The notes beneath the pieces are model-generated. The model did not search any database. It was not told the origin of the DNA and saw only the letters and a program-made list of their open reading frames with translations. A program made the position numbers and the translations under genes. This document shows positions 7,675-15,439 of a stretch of DNA of 20,905 bases, one piece after another. Positions within the stretch are counted from its first letter, which is position 1. Every line of letters begins with the position of its first letter. This DNA comes from Deltaproteobacteria bacterium (GTDB taxonomy: Bacteria > Desulfobacterota > DSM-4660 > Desulfatiglandales > HGW-15): contig JAFDIC010000034.1 in assembly GCA_019308525.1 (NCBI GenBank), positions 1 to 20,905 on the forward strand, in the 5' to 3' direction.

Positions 7675-8670
7675 TCAGCAAATGGTCAGGAATTCTTTGC
7701 AACCCTTTTCGATTTGCTGGATTATCTCAAGCGCATATTTGAGCGCCCTTCTTCCGTCTTCCCCCGGTACAACGGGTTCAGCCCCATTGATGACCGCATT
7801 GACAAAGGAGGATATCTCGTCTTTGAGCGGGTCCCGCCCCGGATAGCTGATCTTCTTTGTCACGACCGGGGGAAAGGGATTCTTCCCCTGGGTGGTGTCA
7901 TCCAGCTGAGTCACGCTCAACTCCCTTCTATGACAGTCGATCGCCAGATAGGCGTCAGGCTGGAATATCCTGATCTTCCTGGTGACCCTGTCAGAAACCC
8001 TGCTTGCGGTGAGATTTCCCACAACACCGTTTTCAAAGATTATGCGCGCGTTTGCAATATCAGTCTTTCCGGTCAGCACGGTCATGCCCACTGCATGGAT
8101 CTCCTTGACCTCTGAATGGACCAAGTGAAGGATGATGTCGAGGTCATGTATCATGAGGTCCAGAACCACGTCCACGTCAGTCCCCCTGGTAGTAAACGTA
8201 TTCATCCTGTGGGACTCAATGAAAACCATGTCTCCTACCATGGATTCAACACCGACCACGGCGGGATTGAATCTTTCCACCAGGCCCACCTGGAGGACCA
8301 GATTGTTGTCTTTCGCCAGGGCGATCAGGGTATCAGCGGGCTCAAGGTGGTAGGTGATGGGCTTTTCAATAAGGAGATGTACACCCATGGATAGAACATC
8401 CTTGGCTACATCGTAATGGGTTTCCGTAGGAACGGCCAGGCTGACCGCATCGACTTTTTCCAGGATATCATGGTGGTTCAAAAAAGAGTTGGTCTGATAG
8501 CGCCGGCCAATTTCTTCGGCTCGCTCCTTGTTGATATCGACCACGCCGACCAGGTGTACCTCAGGCATTTCTCTGTATTTTTGCACATGATATTCACCCA
8601 GGTGCCCAACGCCTATGACACCGATTCTCAGCTTTCGATCCGTCATATTAGGCCCCATCCCCTGGCTCAT
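7675..8670 (-). CDS. Gfo/Idh/MocA family NAD(P)-dependent oxidoreductase in the lipid A cluster
   Basis: The protein has an N-terminal Rossmann fold with GVGHLG (20-25), the family EKP motif (102-104) and the candidate catalytic H175 in MIHDLD, followed by the C-terminal alpha/beta substrate domain; the total is 331 residues. Such enzymes oxidise or reduce sugars and sugar nucleotides. Its position between lpxI and lpxB suggests a UDP-sugar substrate. GnnA of Acidithiobacillus, a UDP-GlcNAc 3-dehydrogenase, belongs to the same family and is, as I recall, encoded near lpxA and lpxB. The partner aminotransferase GnnB is not seen here, so the GnnA assignment is only a hypothesis. The start could be 8670, 8658 or 8646; the last gives a more family-like N-terminus (MTDRKLRIG). 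Confidence 0.85.
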   Translation of the reverse strand: MSQGMGPNMTDRKLRIGVIGVGHLGEYHVQKYREMPEVHLVGVVDINKERAEEIGRRYQTNSFLNHHDILEKVDAVSLAVPTETHYDVAKDVLSMGVHLLIEKPITYHLEPADTLIALAKDNNLVLQVGLVERFNPAVVGVESMVGDMVFIESHRMNTFTTRGTDVDVVLDLMIHDLDIILHLVHSEVKEIHAVGMTVLTGKTDIANARIIFENGVVGNLTASRVSDRVTRKIRIFQPDAYLAIDCHRRELSVTQLDDTTQGKNPFPPVVTKKISYPGRDPLKDEISSFVNAVINGAEPVVPGEDGRRALKYALEIIQQIEKGCKEFLTIC

Positions 8671-8751
8671 TGTCTCAAGATTGCGATACGTCCTTTGTCA
8701 AATTCACTGCAACGCTCTATTGGTATGCATCTTCACCCCCATGGGCGCGGT

Positions 8752-9591
8752 TCAGTCCGTTTTCTCAAGGGAAACGATAGAGATTCCCACTTTGTCAGCG
8801 AGGTCGATCGTCTTGTCCCTGTCAAAAAGCAGGGTCCTTCCTGCCTCAAGGGCCAGCACGCTTGCCCTGACCCTGGACATGACCTCTATTGTATCAAGCC
8901 CCACAGAAGGGAGGTCAAAACGGTAATCCTGGTTGGGCTTGCTCACCTTGACAACCACTGCCTTTTCCCTGGCCAGCCTTCCTCCACGGATTATCGTCTC
9001 GTTGGTCCCCTCAATGGCTTCGAGGGCTAACACTGTCTTCCTCCTGACGACCACGCACTGCCCTATATCCAGGCGTCCCAATTCCTTGGCCATCTTCCAG
9101 CCGAAGCGTATGTCTTCCTTTTCTGACCTGGAGGGCCTTCTCCTGGTAAGGTTGCCTGGAGGTGTGAGGAGCTCGGGCATGAATTCTGTTGAAGGGAGTA
9201 TCTCGATGCCTTCTTTGGCCAATTCCTGGGCTACTGCCCTAAGAATATCGTCATCGTGAAAAATGGCCAGTTTCGACATTATGGCGAAGCCCTTGAGATC
9301 AGGCCTGATGTTTTCAAACATTCGCCCCTTATTGATGGTGCCCGCCATCAGGGTCTTCTTGACCCCTGATTTCTTCAAAACCTTTATGATCCTGCCCAAT
9401 TGCCCAAGTTTGACCCAGAATATCTCGTCCACCCCTTGGGACAAACTTGGGTCTGTTTCGCCGTGATGGGCGACTGCCACCACCCTGATCCCTTTACTCC
9501 TTGCCGCCTCAGCGATCATAAGAGGGAACTGGCCACCTCCTGCAATTATGCCTATTGTTCCACTTCCGTCGGCCACTGGAATTACATCCAT
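8752..9591 (-). CDS. lpxI: UDP-2,3-diacylglucosamine pyrophosphatase LpxI
   Basis: LpxI hydrolyses UDP-2,3-diacylglucosamine to lipid X and UMP, the step that LpxH performs in enterobacteria. The 279 residues show the N-terminal GIIAGGGQFP (14-23), the central AIEGTNETI segment (192-200) and the C-terminal DLPSVG plus VLALEAGRTLLFD region. D226 probably corresponds to the aspartate (D225) needed by the Caulobacter enzyme. The ATG at 9591 lies 4 bases after the lpxA stop, next to TAAGGGT. An in-frame TTG at 9648 would overlap lpxA by over 50 bases and is less likely. lpxI between lpxA and lpxB is a known arrangement in bacteria lacking lpxH. Confidence 0.92.
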   Translation of the reverse strand: MDVIPVADGSGTIGIIAGGGQFPLMIAEAARSKGIRVVAVAHHGETDPSLSQGVDEIFWVKLGQLGRIIKVLKKSGVKKTLMAGTINKGRMFENIRPDLKGFAIMSKLAIFHDDDILRAVAQELAKEGIEILPSTEFMPELLTPPGNLTRRRPSRSEKEDIRFGWKMAKELGRLDIGQCVVVRRKTVLALEAIEGTNETIIRGGRLAREKAVVVKVSKPNQDYRFDLPSVGLDTIEVMSRVRASVLALEAGRTLLFDRDKTIDLADKVGISIVSLEKTD

Positions 9592-9595
9592 ACCC

Positions 9596-10369
9596 TTAGC
9601 GCAAGACGCCCCTTTTTGACTCATCGAGGAAACCAAGGAGGAGCTCAAGTTCGGGAAAGGGCTCTATTTCTCTCTTCACCTGCTCAATTCCTTCGCTGAG
9701 TCTCCTGTGGTCTCGCCAAATGATCCTGTAGGCCTTCTTCAACTTTTCTATTTTCTCCTGGGGAAAACCGTGCCTCTTGAGCCCCCTTCCGTTAATCCCG
9801 TAAAGCTTGGCGCGCGGTCCGGCGGTTATCATGAAAGGAGGGACATCCCTGTCCACACCTGATTTTCCCCCCAGGAAGGCATAGGGCCCGATCCTAACGA
9901 ACTGATGGACCGCGACCATCCCTCCCAAGATGGCATGATCTCCAACGATAATATGCCCGCCCAGGGTGGCGACATTCGACATGATGATATCATTGCCCAG
10001 TTTGCAGTCGTGTGCTATATGGGCGTATGCCATGATATAATTGCCATCTCCGATGACGGTCTGCCACTGCTCCTTGGTAGTAGCCCTGTTTATGGTGGCA
10101 TACTCTCTTATGATATTCTCATCGCCTATGATGAGTCTTGTATCTTCTCCACGGTAGCCCACATCCTGGGGAGGGGATCCGATGGTAACAAATGGGTATA
10201 TCCTGTTACGCTCGCCGAGGGTCGTATGGCCGTCTATCACTACGTGTGAAGCGATTGTGGTTTCCCGGCCGATTTTGACGTTGTCACCAATGACACTGTA
10301 CGGGCCTATCCTTACCCCCTCTCCCAACTCGGCACGGGGGCTGACTACTGCGCTGGGATGGATTTCCAT
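9596..10369 (-). CDS. lpxA: Acyl-ACP--UDP-N-acetylglucosamine O-acyltransferase LpxA
   Basis: LpxA transfers a 3-hydroxyacyl chain from ACP to position 3 of UDP-GlcNAc, the first step of lipid A synthesis, in the cytoplasm. The 257 residues contain many left-handed beta-helix hexapeptide repeats (about 1-190) and a helical C-terminal domain. The catalytic histidine is H120 in AHIAHDC, equal to E. coli H125. G168 in FLGG aligns with E. coli G173, the residue of the acyl-chain ruler that permits long chains. The ATG at 10369 matches the family N-terminus (MEIHPSAVV) and lies 22 bases after lpxD. An in-frame TTG at 10402 would overlap lpxD by 11 bases. Confidence 0.95.
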   Translation of the reverse strand: MEIHPSAVVSPRAELGEGVRIGPYSVIGDNVKIGRETTIASHVVIDGHTTLGERNRIYPFVTIGSPPQDVGYRGEDTRLIIGDENIIREYATINRATTKEQWQTVIGDGNYIMAYAHIAHDCKLGNDIIMSNVATLGGHIIVGDHAILGGMVAVHQFVRIGPYAFLGGKSGVDRDVPPFMITAGPRAKLYGINGRGLKRHGFPQEKIEKLKKAYRIIWRDHRRLSEGIEQVKREIEPFPELELLLGFLDESKRGVLR

Positions 10370-10391
10370 GATGTCCTTGCCTGTTCCCCTG

Positions 10392-11423
10392 CTATTTCTC
10401 AACCTTTTTTTGGATTTGTTTGATGAGCTTTTCCACTTTTCTCAACCGTTCGTTGAGTTCCGGCAGCCTGGCTACCAGGCTGCTTGCCCTGAGCCACAGC
10501 CGATGGGGCATGGCAGGAGTACCGGAGACCACCGATCCTTTCGGAATAGATTTTGGGACCCCGGACTGGGACCCGATCATGGCCCGGTCGCCGATGGTGA
10601 CGTGGTCTGAGATTGCCACCTGTCCCCCGATAACCGCCTCTTTTCCCACCCTGACACTGCCGCCCAGTGCGGTCTGAGCCACGATAACCGTATCTTCGCC
10701 GACAATCACGTTGTGGGCTACTTGAACAAGGTTGTCAGTCTTGACTCCGCGCTTTACCCACGTCTTTCCAAGGGCGGCCCTGTCGATGGTTGAATTCGCC
10801 CCGATCTCCACCTCGTCATCGATCTGAACGATCCCTATCTGGGGGATCTTGACGCTTTTTGCATCGTCCCTCACAAAACCGAAACCATCGCTGCCTATTA
10901 CACAGCCCGCATGGATGATGACATCATTTCCGATCACACAGTCCTGCATTATGGTGACATTGGGATAGATAACGGTCCTTGCACCTATCCTTACCCTATC
11001 TCCGACAAAGACACCTGGGAAAAGTGTCACCCGGTCACCAATTTCTGCTTCTTTGCCAATATACACGAAGGGATAAACAGATACCTCATCGCCCATGCGG
11101 CAGGTTTTCTCTACGTGTGCCTCCTTGCTGATTCCGGGGTACCTTGGAAGTTCCGTCGAGAAAAGCCCTGCTACCTTGGCATAGGCGAGGGCCGGGTTTG
11201 AAACTATCACCTGGTGCCCTCCATACAGGTCGGTCCTGGAGGATGTAATGACAGCCGAAGCCCTTGTCCTCTCAAGGCTTTCCCTGTAACGGGCATCAAA
11301 GTAAAAGGAAATCTCTCCCGGTTCACATTGGTCCAGGGAATTGATGCCGGTTATGATTACATTCCCGTCACCAACTACTTCTCCCCCGACCAGCTCTGCA
11401 ATATCTTTCAGCTTGTATTCCAA
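10392..11423 (-). CDS. lpxD: UDP-3-O-(3-hydroxyacyl)glucosamine N-acyltransferase LpxD
   Basis: LpxD adds the second 3-hydroxyacyl chain, to the 2-amino group, in the third step of lipid A synthesis. It has an N-terminal uridine-binding domain (about 1-90), a long left-handed beta-helix of hexapeptide repeats, and a basic C-terminal helix (LNERLRKVEKLIKQ). Counting from TTG at 11423 (MEYKLKDIAEL), the catalytic histidine in VQVAHNV is H237, close to E. coli H239, and the length is 343 against 341. This start has GGGGA 4 bases upstream. The alternative ATG at 11462 would overlap skp by 23 bases and add 13 residues. No fabZ follows; lpxA is next. Confidence 0.94.
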   Translation of the reverse strand: MEYKLKDIAELVGGEVVGDGNVIITGINSLDQCEPGEISFYFDARYRESLERTRASAVITSSRTDLYGGHQVIVSNPALAYAKVAGLFSTELPRYPGISKEAHVEKTCRMGDEVSVYPFVYIGKEAEIGDRVTLFPGVFVGDRVRIGARTVIYPNVTIMQDCVIGNDVIIHAGCVIGSDGFGFVRDDAKSVKIPQIGIVQIDDEVEIGANSTIDRAALGKTWVKRGVKTDNLVQVAHNVIVGEDTVIVAQTALGGSVRVGKEAVIGGQVAISDHVTIGDRAMIGSQSGVPKSIPKGSVVSGTPAMPHRLWLRASSLVARLPELNERLRKVEKLIKQIQKKVEK

Positions 11424-11439
11424 AACGATCCCCGGGGTC

Positions 11440-11967
11440 CTATTTGAGGTTGATTTTATCATAGGTCTCGACGACCCTGTCTGTCAAATCCAAGGCAGGG
11501 TGTGCAAAGATAATGCCCATGGCGCTCTTTTCCACGATAAGGGCAAACCCCTCCTTTTTACCGATCTTCTTCACTATCTTGCCTATTTCCCTGATGATTT
11601 TCATCTTTTCTTCCATTTCCAGGGATTTCATTTCCTGGGTGTAGTCATCGACAAGATATTTAATATACCTCTTTTTCCTCTGGAGCTCCCTCTTCTTGTC
11701 CTCCTGGGCATCCAGGCTGAGCATCATGCTCTGTTTCTTGAATTCCTCCTCCAGCCTCCTGTAGTCCTCTTTTTCCTTGGTCAATTTCTTCTCCAGGGCC
11801 TCGAATTTCTTCCTGATCTCCATGCTTGTTGCCAAGAAGGCCTTGGAGTTTTTCTGGAATTTCTGTATGTCCACAAAACCTATCTTGCTTGGGCTGGCCC
11901 CCAAGGCGTTTCCGTGGATCAGTCCTGTGAGGAATATGAGTAATATGTATCCCAAAACTCGGTTCAT
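11440..11967 (-). CDS. OmpH/Skp family periplasmic chaperone
   Basis: Skp-type chaperones hold unfolded outer-membrane proteins in the periplasm before insertion by BamA. The 175 residues begin with a signal peptide (hydrophobic core about 5-19, cleavage near ALGA at 21-24), then a short beta segment KIGFVDIQKF, a long charged coiled coil (about 45-130, rich in K, E and R) and a closing beta segment FALIVEK. This is the normal Skp architecture. The ATG at 11967 has an excellent ribosome binding site, GGAGG, 7 bases upstream. It sits 58 bases after bamA and just before lpxD, the same order as in E. coli. Confidence 0.92.
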   Translation of the reverse strand: MNRVLGYILLIFLTGLIHGNALGASPSKIGFVDIQKFQKNSKAFLATSMEIRKKFEALEKKLTKEKEDYRRLEEEFKKQSMMLSLDAQEDKKRELQRKKRYIKYLVDDYTQEMKSLEMEEKMKIIREIGKIVKKIGKKEGFALIVEKSAMGIIFAHPALDLTDRVVETYDKINLK

Positions 11968-12025
11968 TGTCTTCCTCCGTGAGAAAAAGGTTTTTGCAAA
12001 AGTTCACAGCGCTCTCGAGGGTATG

Positions 12026-14743
12026 CTAGAACAGCCCCCCCAGAGCGAACTCCATGTTCCCGGTCGGTTCATCCTCTCTCCTGTCGAGGATAAAACCATA
12101 TTCCAAGCGGAGGGGCCCCACAGGAGAGTACCACCTGATGCCGACCCCCGCTGATTTCCTCAGGTCACCAAAGTTGTAGTTCTCCTCCTTTGTCCACACG
12201 TTGCCTGCGTCAAAGAACACGACCCCAGTGACTCCCTGATCCTTGAAAAGAGGAAAACGATACTCAACGTTGTATATCATCATCTTTTCTCCGCCGATGC
12301 GGTCTCCGGTTACCGGGTCTCGGGGCGAGATGCTGTATTCCTCAAATCCGCGGACGCTCTTGATGCCCCCGATACGGTATTTGGCGTATACAGGCAGGGT
12401 CCCATCCTCCGGCCTGTCCCTGAGATACCCCAGCCTTCCTTTAATATGAAAGACGGTTTCCCAGCGGAACGGGAAAAACCATGCCGAGGTAAGCTCAAGC
12501 CTGTCGTATGCAACGGTACCTCCCAGGAGGCCTCCGGCATATCCCAGCAGGATCTTGTTCAGGGAGCCCCTCGTCGTATTGAAGAGCCTGTCCTTCGAAT
12601 CTCTCGTTATGGCCAGTCTCAAAAGGCTCGTTATGTTTCTCCCTTCCATATCCTTGATCTCAATGGCCGCAGTTTCCGCCACGTCGCTGATAAAGGCGTC
12701 ATCGTAAGTATAATTTGCAGAACCCCTCGTATATTCATCGAACCATTTAAGGGGGAATCCCATCCTGAGTGCTCCCCCCGTACTATCCTTGGTATACTCG
12801 TCATATTCCCTCTTGAAATTATAGATGTCAATCCCGGCGGAGATAGGTCTGCCCGTAAACCAGGGCTCGGTAAACCTGATATTGAATTCGAGGGTGCGCG
12901 TGCTGATCTCAGCGGATATGGCCGCACTCTGGCCCCTTCCGAACAGGTTGTTCTCCTGGAGGCGGAAAGTAGCCGTGGTCTTCTCGAAGGCGCTATACCC
13001 CAGTCCGGCCATGAAAGAGCCGGTGGGTTGCTCTTTCACCTCGATGTCCAAGACCATGAGATCATCCCGGCTCCCTCTCTTCGTCTTGATCTGGACGTCT
13101 TCGAAATAGCCGAGCCTGTGAAGGTTCTGGGTACTCCTTCTGAGCCCCGAGGCTGAAAACAGGCCCCTCTCGACCACCTTGAGCTCTCGCCTGATGACGT
13201 AGTCCCTGGTCCTCGTGTTTCCTGAGATATTTATCCTCTCGAAACGGACCTTCTTTCCCTTTGAAATCCTGTAAGTAATATCAACGACCTTTCTTTTCTC
13301 ATCCTCTTTTGTGAGCGGGATGACCTCGGCATAGGCATAGCCTTGATCGGCATAAATACCCCTCAGGGTGAGGGTATCCTTTCCAACAATCTCCCTGTTG
13401 AAGAACTCCTCCTTGTTGATCTTGACCTTTCCGAGGAGCTCTTCAGGCGGCATTATCAGATCTCCGGTGACCTTTACTTCATTGACGCGGTATTTGGGGC
13501 CTTCGACAATTTCTATGGTAATGGTGATTCCCTTGCCCTTTTCATAGGTTATCTTCGGCTCACCCACCTTTGCCTTTATGTAACCATGATTGTAATAAAA
13601 GGAGAGCAGTTTCTCGCGGTCGAATTCCAGTCTCTTCCTGTCCAGGAGGCCGGATTTGGTGAACCAGGAGAAAAGGCCTTTCTCTTTGGTCGTGATGACG
13701 TCCTTGAGCTCCCCGTCATCAAATTCCTTGTTACCGATAAACTGGATCTTCCTTATATATATCTTCTCTCCCTCGTTGATCTGGTATATGATAGAGACTT
13801 CATTGTTAGGAAGCTCCAAGATTTTTTCTTTGATCTCGACCCCGTAGTAACCTTTCTTGTGATAGTAGTCTTTCAATCTGTTTATACTGTCTCTGACCTC
13901 AGCCCTGTCCAGAATAGAATACAACTTGATGCCTACTTCTTTCAACAGGTCCTTGTCCTTTACCTTCCTGTTTCCTTCAAAGGATATTTTGGCAATGGAC
14001 GGTTTCTCCTTGACGGTTATGATGACTACTTTCCCTTTAGGACCTTCTTGGGTCTCTATCTTCACGTCAGTAAAGTACCCCATTTGAAATATGGACCTGA
14101 GATCCTGGTCAAGCTTGTCAGGGTCCAGGCTGTCGCCTTTCTTGCTTTCTATCACGGAGAGGATGGCGTCCGTATCGACCCTCCGATTCCCCTTTATGAC
14201 AATGGAGTCAATCTGCTCAACCCCGAGGACCATGTTGTAGATGCTCGTAACCGCCCTGTCTACCGCTACGGCCAACCTGTCCATGTCCTCCTCTGTCATG
14301 AAAACCGGGAAGGGCCCCTTTTCCTTGGCAATGTCCAAGACCCTGATGTCCAGGCTGATATTTTTTCCGACCTGAGTAAGACTTCCTGAAATTACCCAGT
14401 CCGCCCTGAGGTCCTTACCGATAGAGAGCATTTTATCAAACTCGAAAGGGTGCGTCAGGGCTTCTGGATGTCTGTTTATCCTGTCCGGGCTGATGACAGG
14501 GATACCCTTTGCGGCCAGACGAGAGGTAAACATTTCCTGGAGTCCGCGCTGAAGATGGACCATGGGGGAAGGGGTGAAAACCCTGAATGGCAGCACTGCC
14601 ACCTTCTCATCCTCTTGGGCGCCTGCGAGAAGGGGAGTGAAGACCAACAATAGAAGAGTCAATACTGCTCCACGGATTCTTACCCTGCATACCTCAACTG
14701 GATTGTGGTTTTTCGAGGACCCGGGTGGATATGAAATTCTCAT
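12026..14743 (-). CDS. bamA: Outer membrane protein assembly factor BamA, with N-terminal TolB-like domain
   Basis: BamA is the core of the machine that folds beta-barrel proteins into the outer membrane. At 905 residues it is about 100 longer than E. coli BamA (810). It has a long basic N-terminus and a hydrophobic signal core (about 26-39). Residues about 46-170 begin VAVLPF and resemble the TolB N-terminal/CsgG-like fold. Five POTRA domains follow (about 177-247, 249-326, 329-416, 418-496 and 498-572), then the barrel (575-905) with the VRGF motif of loop 6 (797-800) and a terminal phenylalanine, as expected of a beta signal. The ATG overlaps the lolD stop by 4 bases. Reading the extra domain as TolB-like is my inference from pattern; the BamA core is certain. 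Confidence 0.95.
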   Translation of the reverse strand: MRISYPPGSSKNHNPVEVCRVRIRGAVLTLLLLVFTPLLAGAQEDEKVAVLPFRVFTPSPMVHLQRGLQEMFTSRLAAKGIPVISPDRINRHPEALTHPFEFDKMLSIGKDLRADWVISGSLTQVGKNISLDIRVLDIAKEKGPFPVFMTEEDMDRLAVAVDRAVTSIYNMVLGVEQIDSIVIKGNRRVDTDAILSVIESKKGDSLDPDKLDQDLRSIFQMGYFTDVKIETQEGPKGKVVIITVKEKPSIAKISFEGNRKVKDKDLLKEVGIKLYSILDRAEVRDSINRLKDYYHKKGYYGVEIKEKILELPNNEVSIIYQINEGEKIYIRKIQFIGNKEFDDGELKDVITTKEKGLFSWFTKSGLLDRKRLEFDREKLLSFYYNHGYIKAKVGEPKITYEKGKGITITIEIVEGPKYRVNEVKVTGDLIMPPEELLGKVKINKEEFFNREIVGKDTLTLRGIYADQGYAYAEVIPLTKEDEKRKVVDITYRISKGKKVRFERINISGNTRTRDYVIRRELKVVERGLFSASGLRRSTQNLHRLGYFEDVQIKTKRGSRDDLMVLDIEVKEQPTGSFMAGLGYSAFEKTTATFRLQENNLFGRGQSAAISAEISTRTLEFNIRFTEPWFTGRPISAGIDIYNFKREYDEYTKDSTGGALRMGFPLKWFDEYTRGSANYTYDDAFISDVAETAAIEIKDMEGRNITSLLRLAITRDSKDRLFNTTRGSLNKILLGYAGGLLGGTVAYDRLELTSAWFFPFRWETVFHIKGRLGYLRDRPEDGTLPVYAKYRIGGIKSVRGFEEYSISPRDPVTGDRIGGEKMMIYNVEYRFPLFKDQGVTGVVFFDAGNVWTKEENYNFGDLRKSAGVGIRWYSPVGPLRLEYGFILDRREDEPTGNMEFALGGLF

Positions 14744-15402
14744 TGAATTCGCCCATCCATAATCTCCAATCTGAGAGACATCCTGCCGGCCAACCGCTGA
14801 TTGTGAGTCGCTATAACCAAGGCAAGACCCTTATCTTGGTTGAGATCAAGTAGGAGGTCCGCTATCTCGTCACCCGTCCTTTGATCCAGGTTCCCGGTAG
14901 GCTCATCCGCCAACAATATCTTGGGGTCCATGAGCAAGGCCCTTGCAATGGCCACCCTTTGCTGTTCCCCCCCGGAAAGTTCTCCTACCCGGTGTTTCAG
15001 CCGCCCTTCGAGTCCCACACGGAGAAGTATCTCCCTGGCTGTTTCCATTGCTTTTTTCTTGCCTATCCCGGCTATCAGGGCGGGAATTGTGGTATTTTCC
15101 AGGGCGTTGAACTCGGGCAGGAGGTGATGGAATTGAAAAACGAAACCAATGGCTCGATTTCTCAAACTGCACAGCTCAGACTCAGGCAACTCACCGATAT
15201 CCTTTCCCTCGAACTTTACGCTCCCGCTGCTCGGTGGTTCGAGGGTCCCCATTATGTTCAGGAGGGTCGATTTTCCCACTCCAGATGCGCCCGTTATCGC
15301 AACGTTGTCCCTGGGCCTTATGACAAGGTTAATCCCTTTCAGGACTTCAATAGTGATCCCGTTGTGGATGAAACTCTTGTGCACGTCTAATAGTTCTAAC
15401 AT
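14740..15402 (-). CDS. lolD: Lipoprotein-releasing ABC transporter ATP-binding protein LolD
   Basis: LolD powers extraction of outer-membrane lipoproteins from the inner membrane by the LolCDE complex. The 220 residues contain Walker A GASGVGKST (38-46), Q-loop Q90, signature LSGGEQQR (142-149), Walker B LLADEP (163-168) and switch H200. Homologues such as MacB or FtsE ATPases are similar, but the adjacent lolC-type permease supports LolD. It lies 37 bases after lolC and overlaps bamA by 4 bases, tying lipoprotein export to outer-membrane assembly in one transcript. Confidence 0.92.
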   Translation of the reverse strand: MLELLDVHKSFIHNGITIEVLKGINLVIRPRDNVAITGASGVGKSTLLNIMGTLEPPSSGSVKFEGKDIGELPESELCSLRNRAIGFVFQFHHLLPEFNALENTTIPALIAGIGKKKAMETAREILLRVGLEGRLKHRVGELSGGEQQRVAIARALLMDPKILLADEPTGNLDQRTGDEIADLLLDLNQDKGLALVIATHNQRLAGRMSLRLEIMDGRIQ

Positions 15403-15439
15403 AACCGCCTACCGGGAGTCTTTCCAGGCCGGTGCCCCT

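Noticed and set aside
11980..12005. Sigma-E-like promoter before skp on the - strand (GAACTT, 15 bases, TCTCA)
   Set aside because: The implied transcription start would fall inside the ribosome binding site of skp, the -10 match is imperfect, and no sigma-E gene is known here.
13343..14389. 348-codon + strand open frame opposite bamA
   Set aside because: BamA on the - strand is supported domain by domain; the opposite frame shows no known motif and a composition typical of an antisense shadow.
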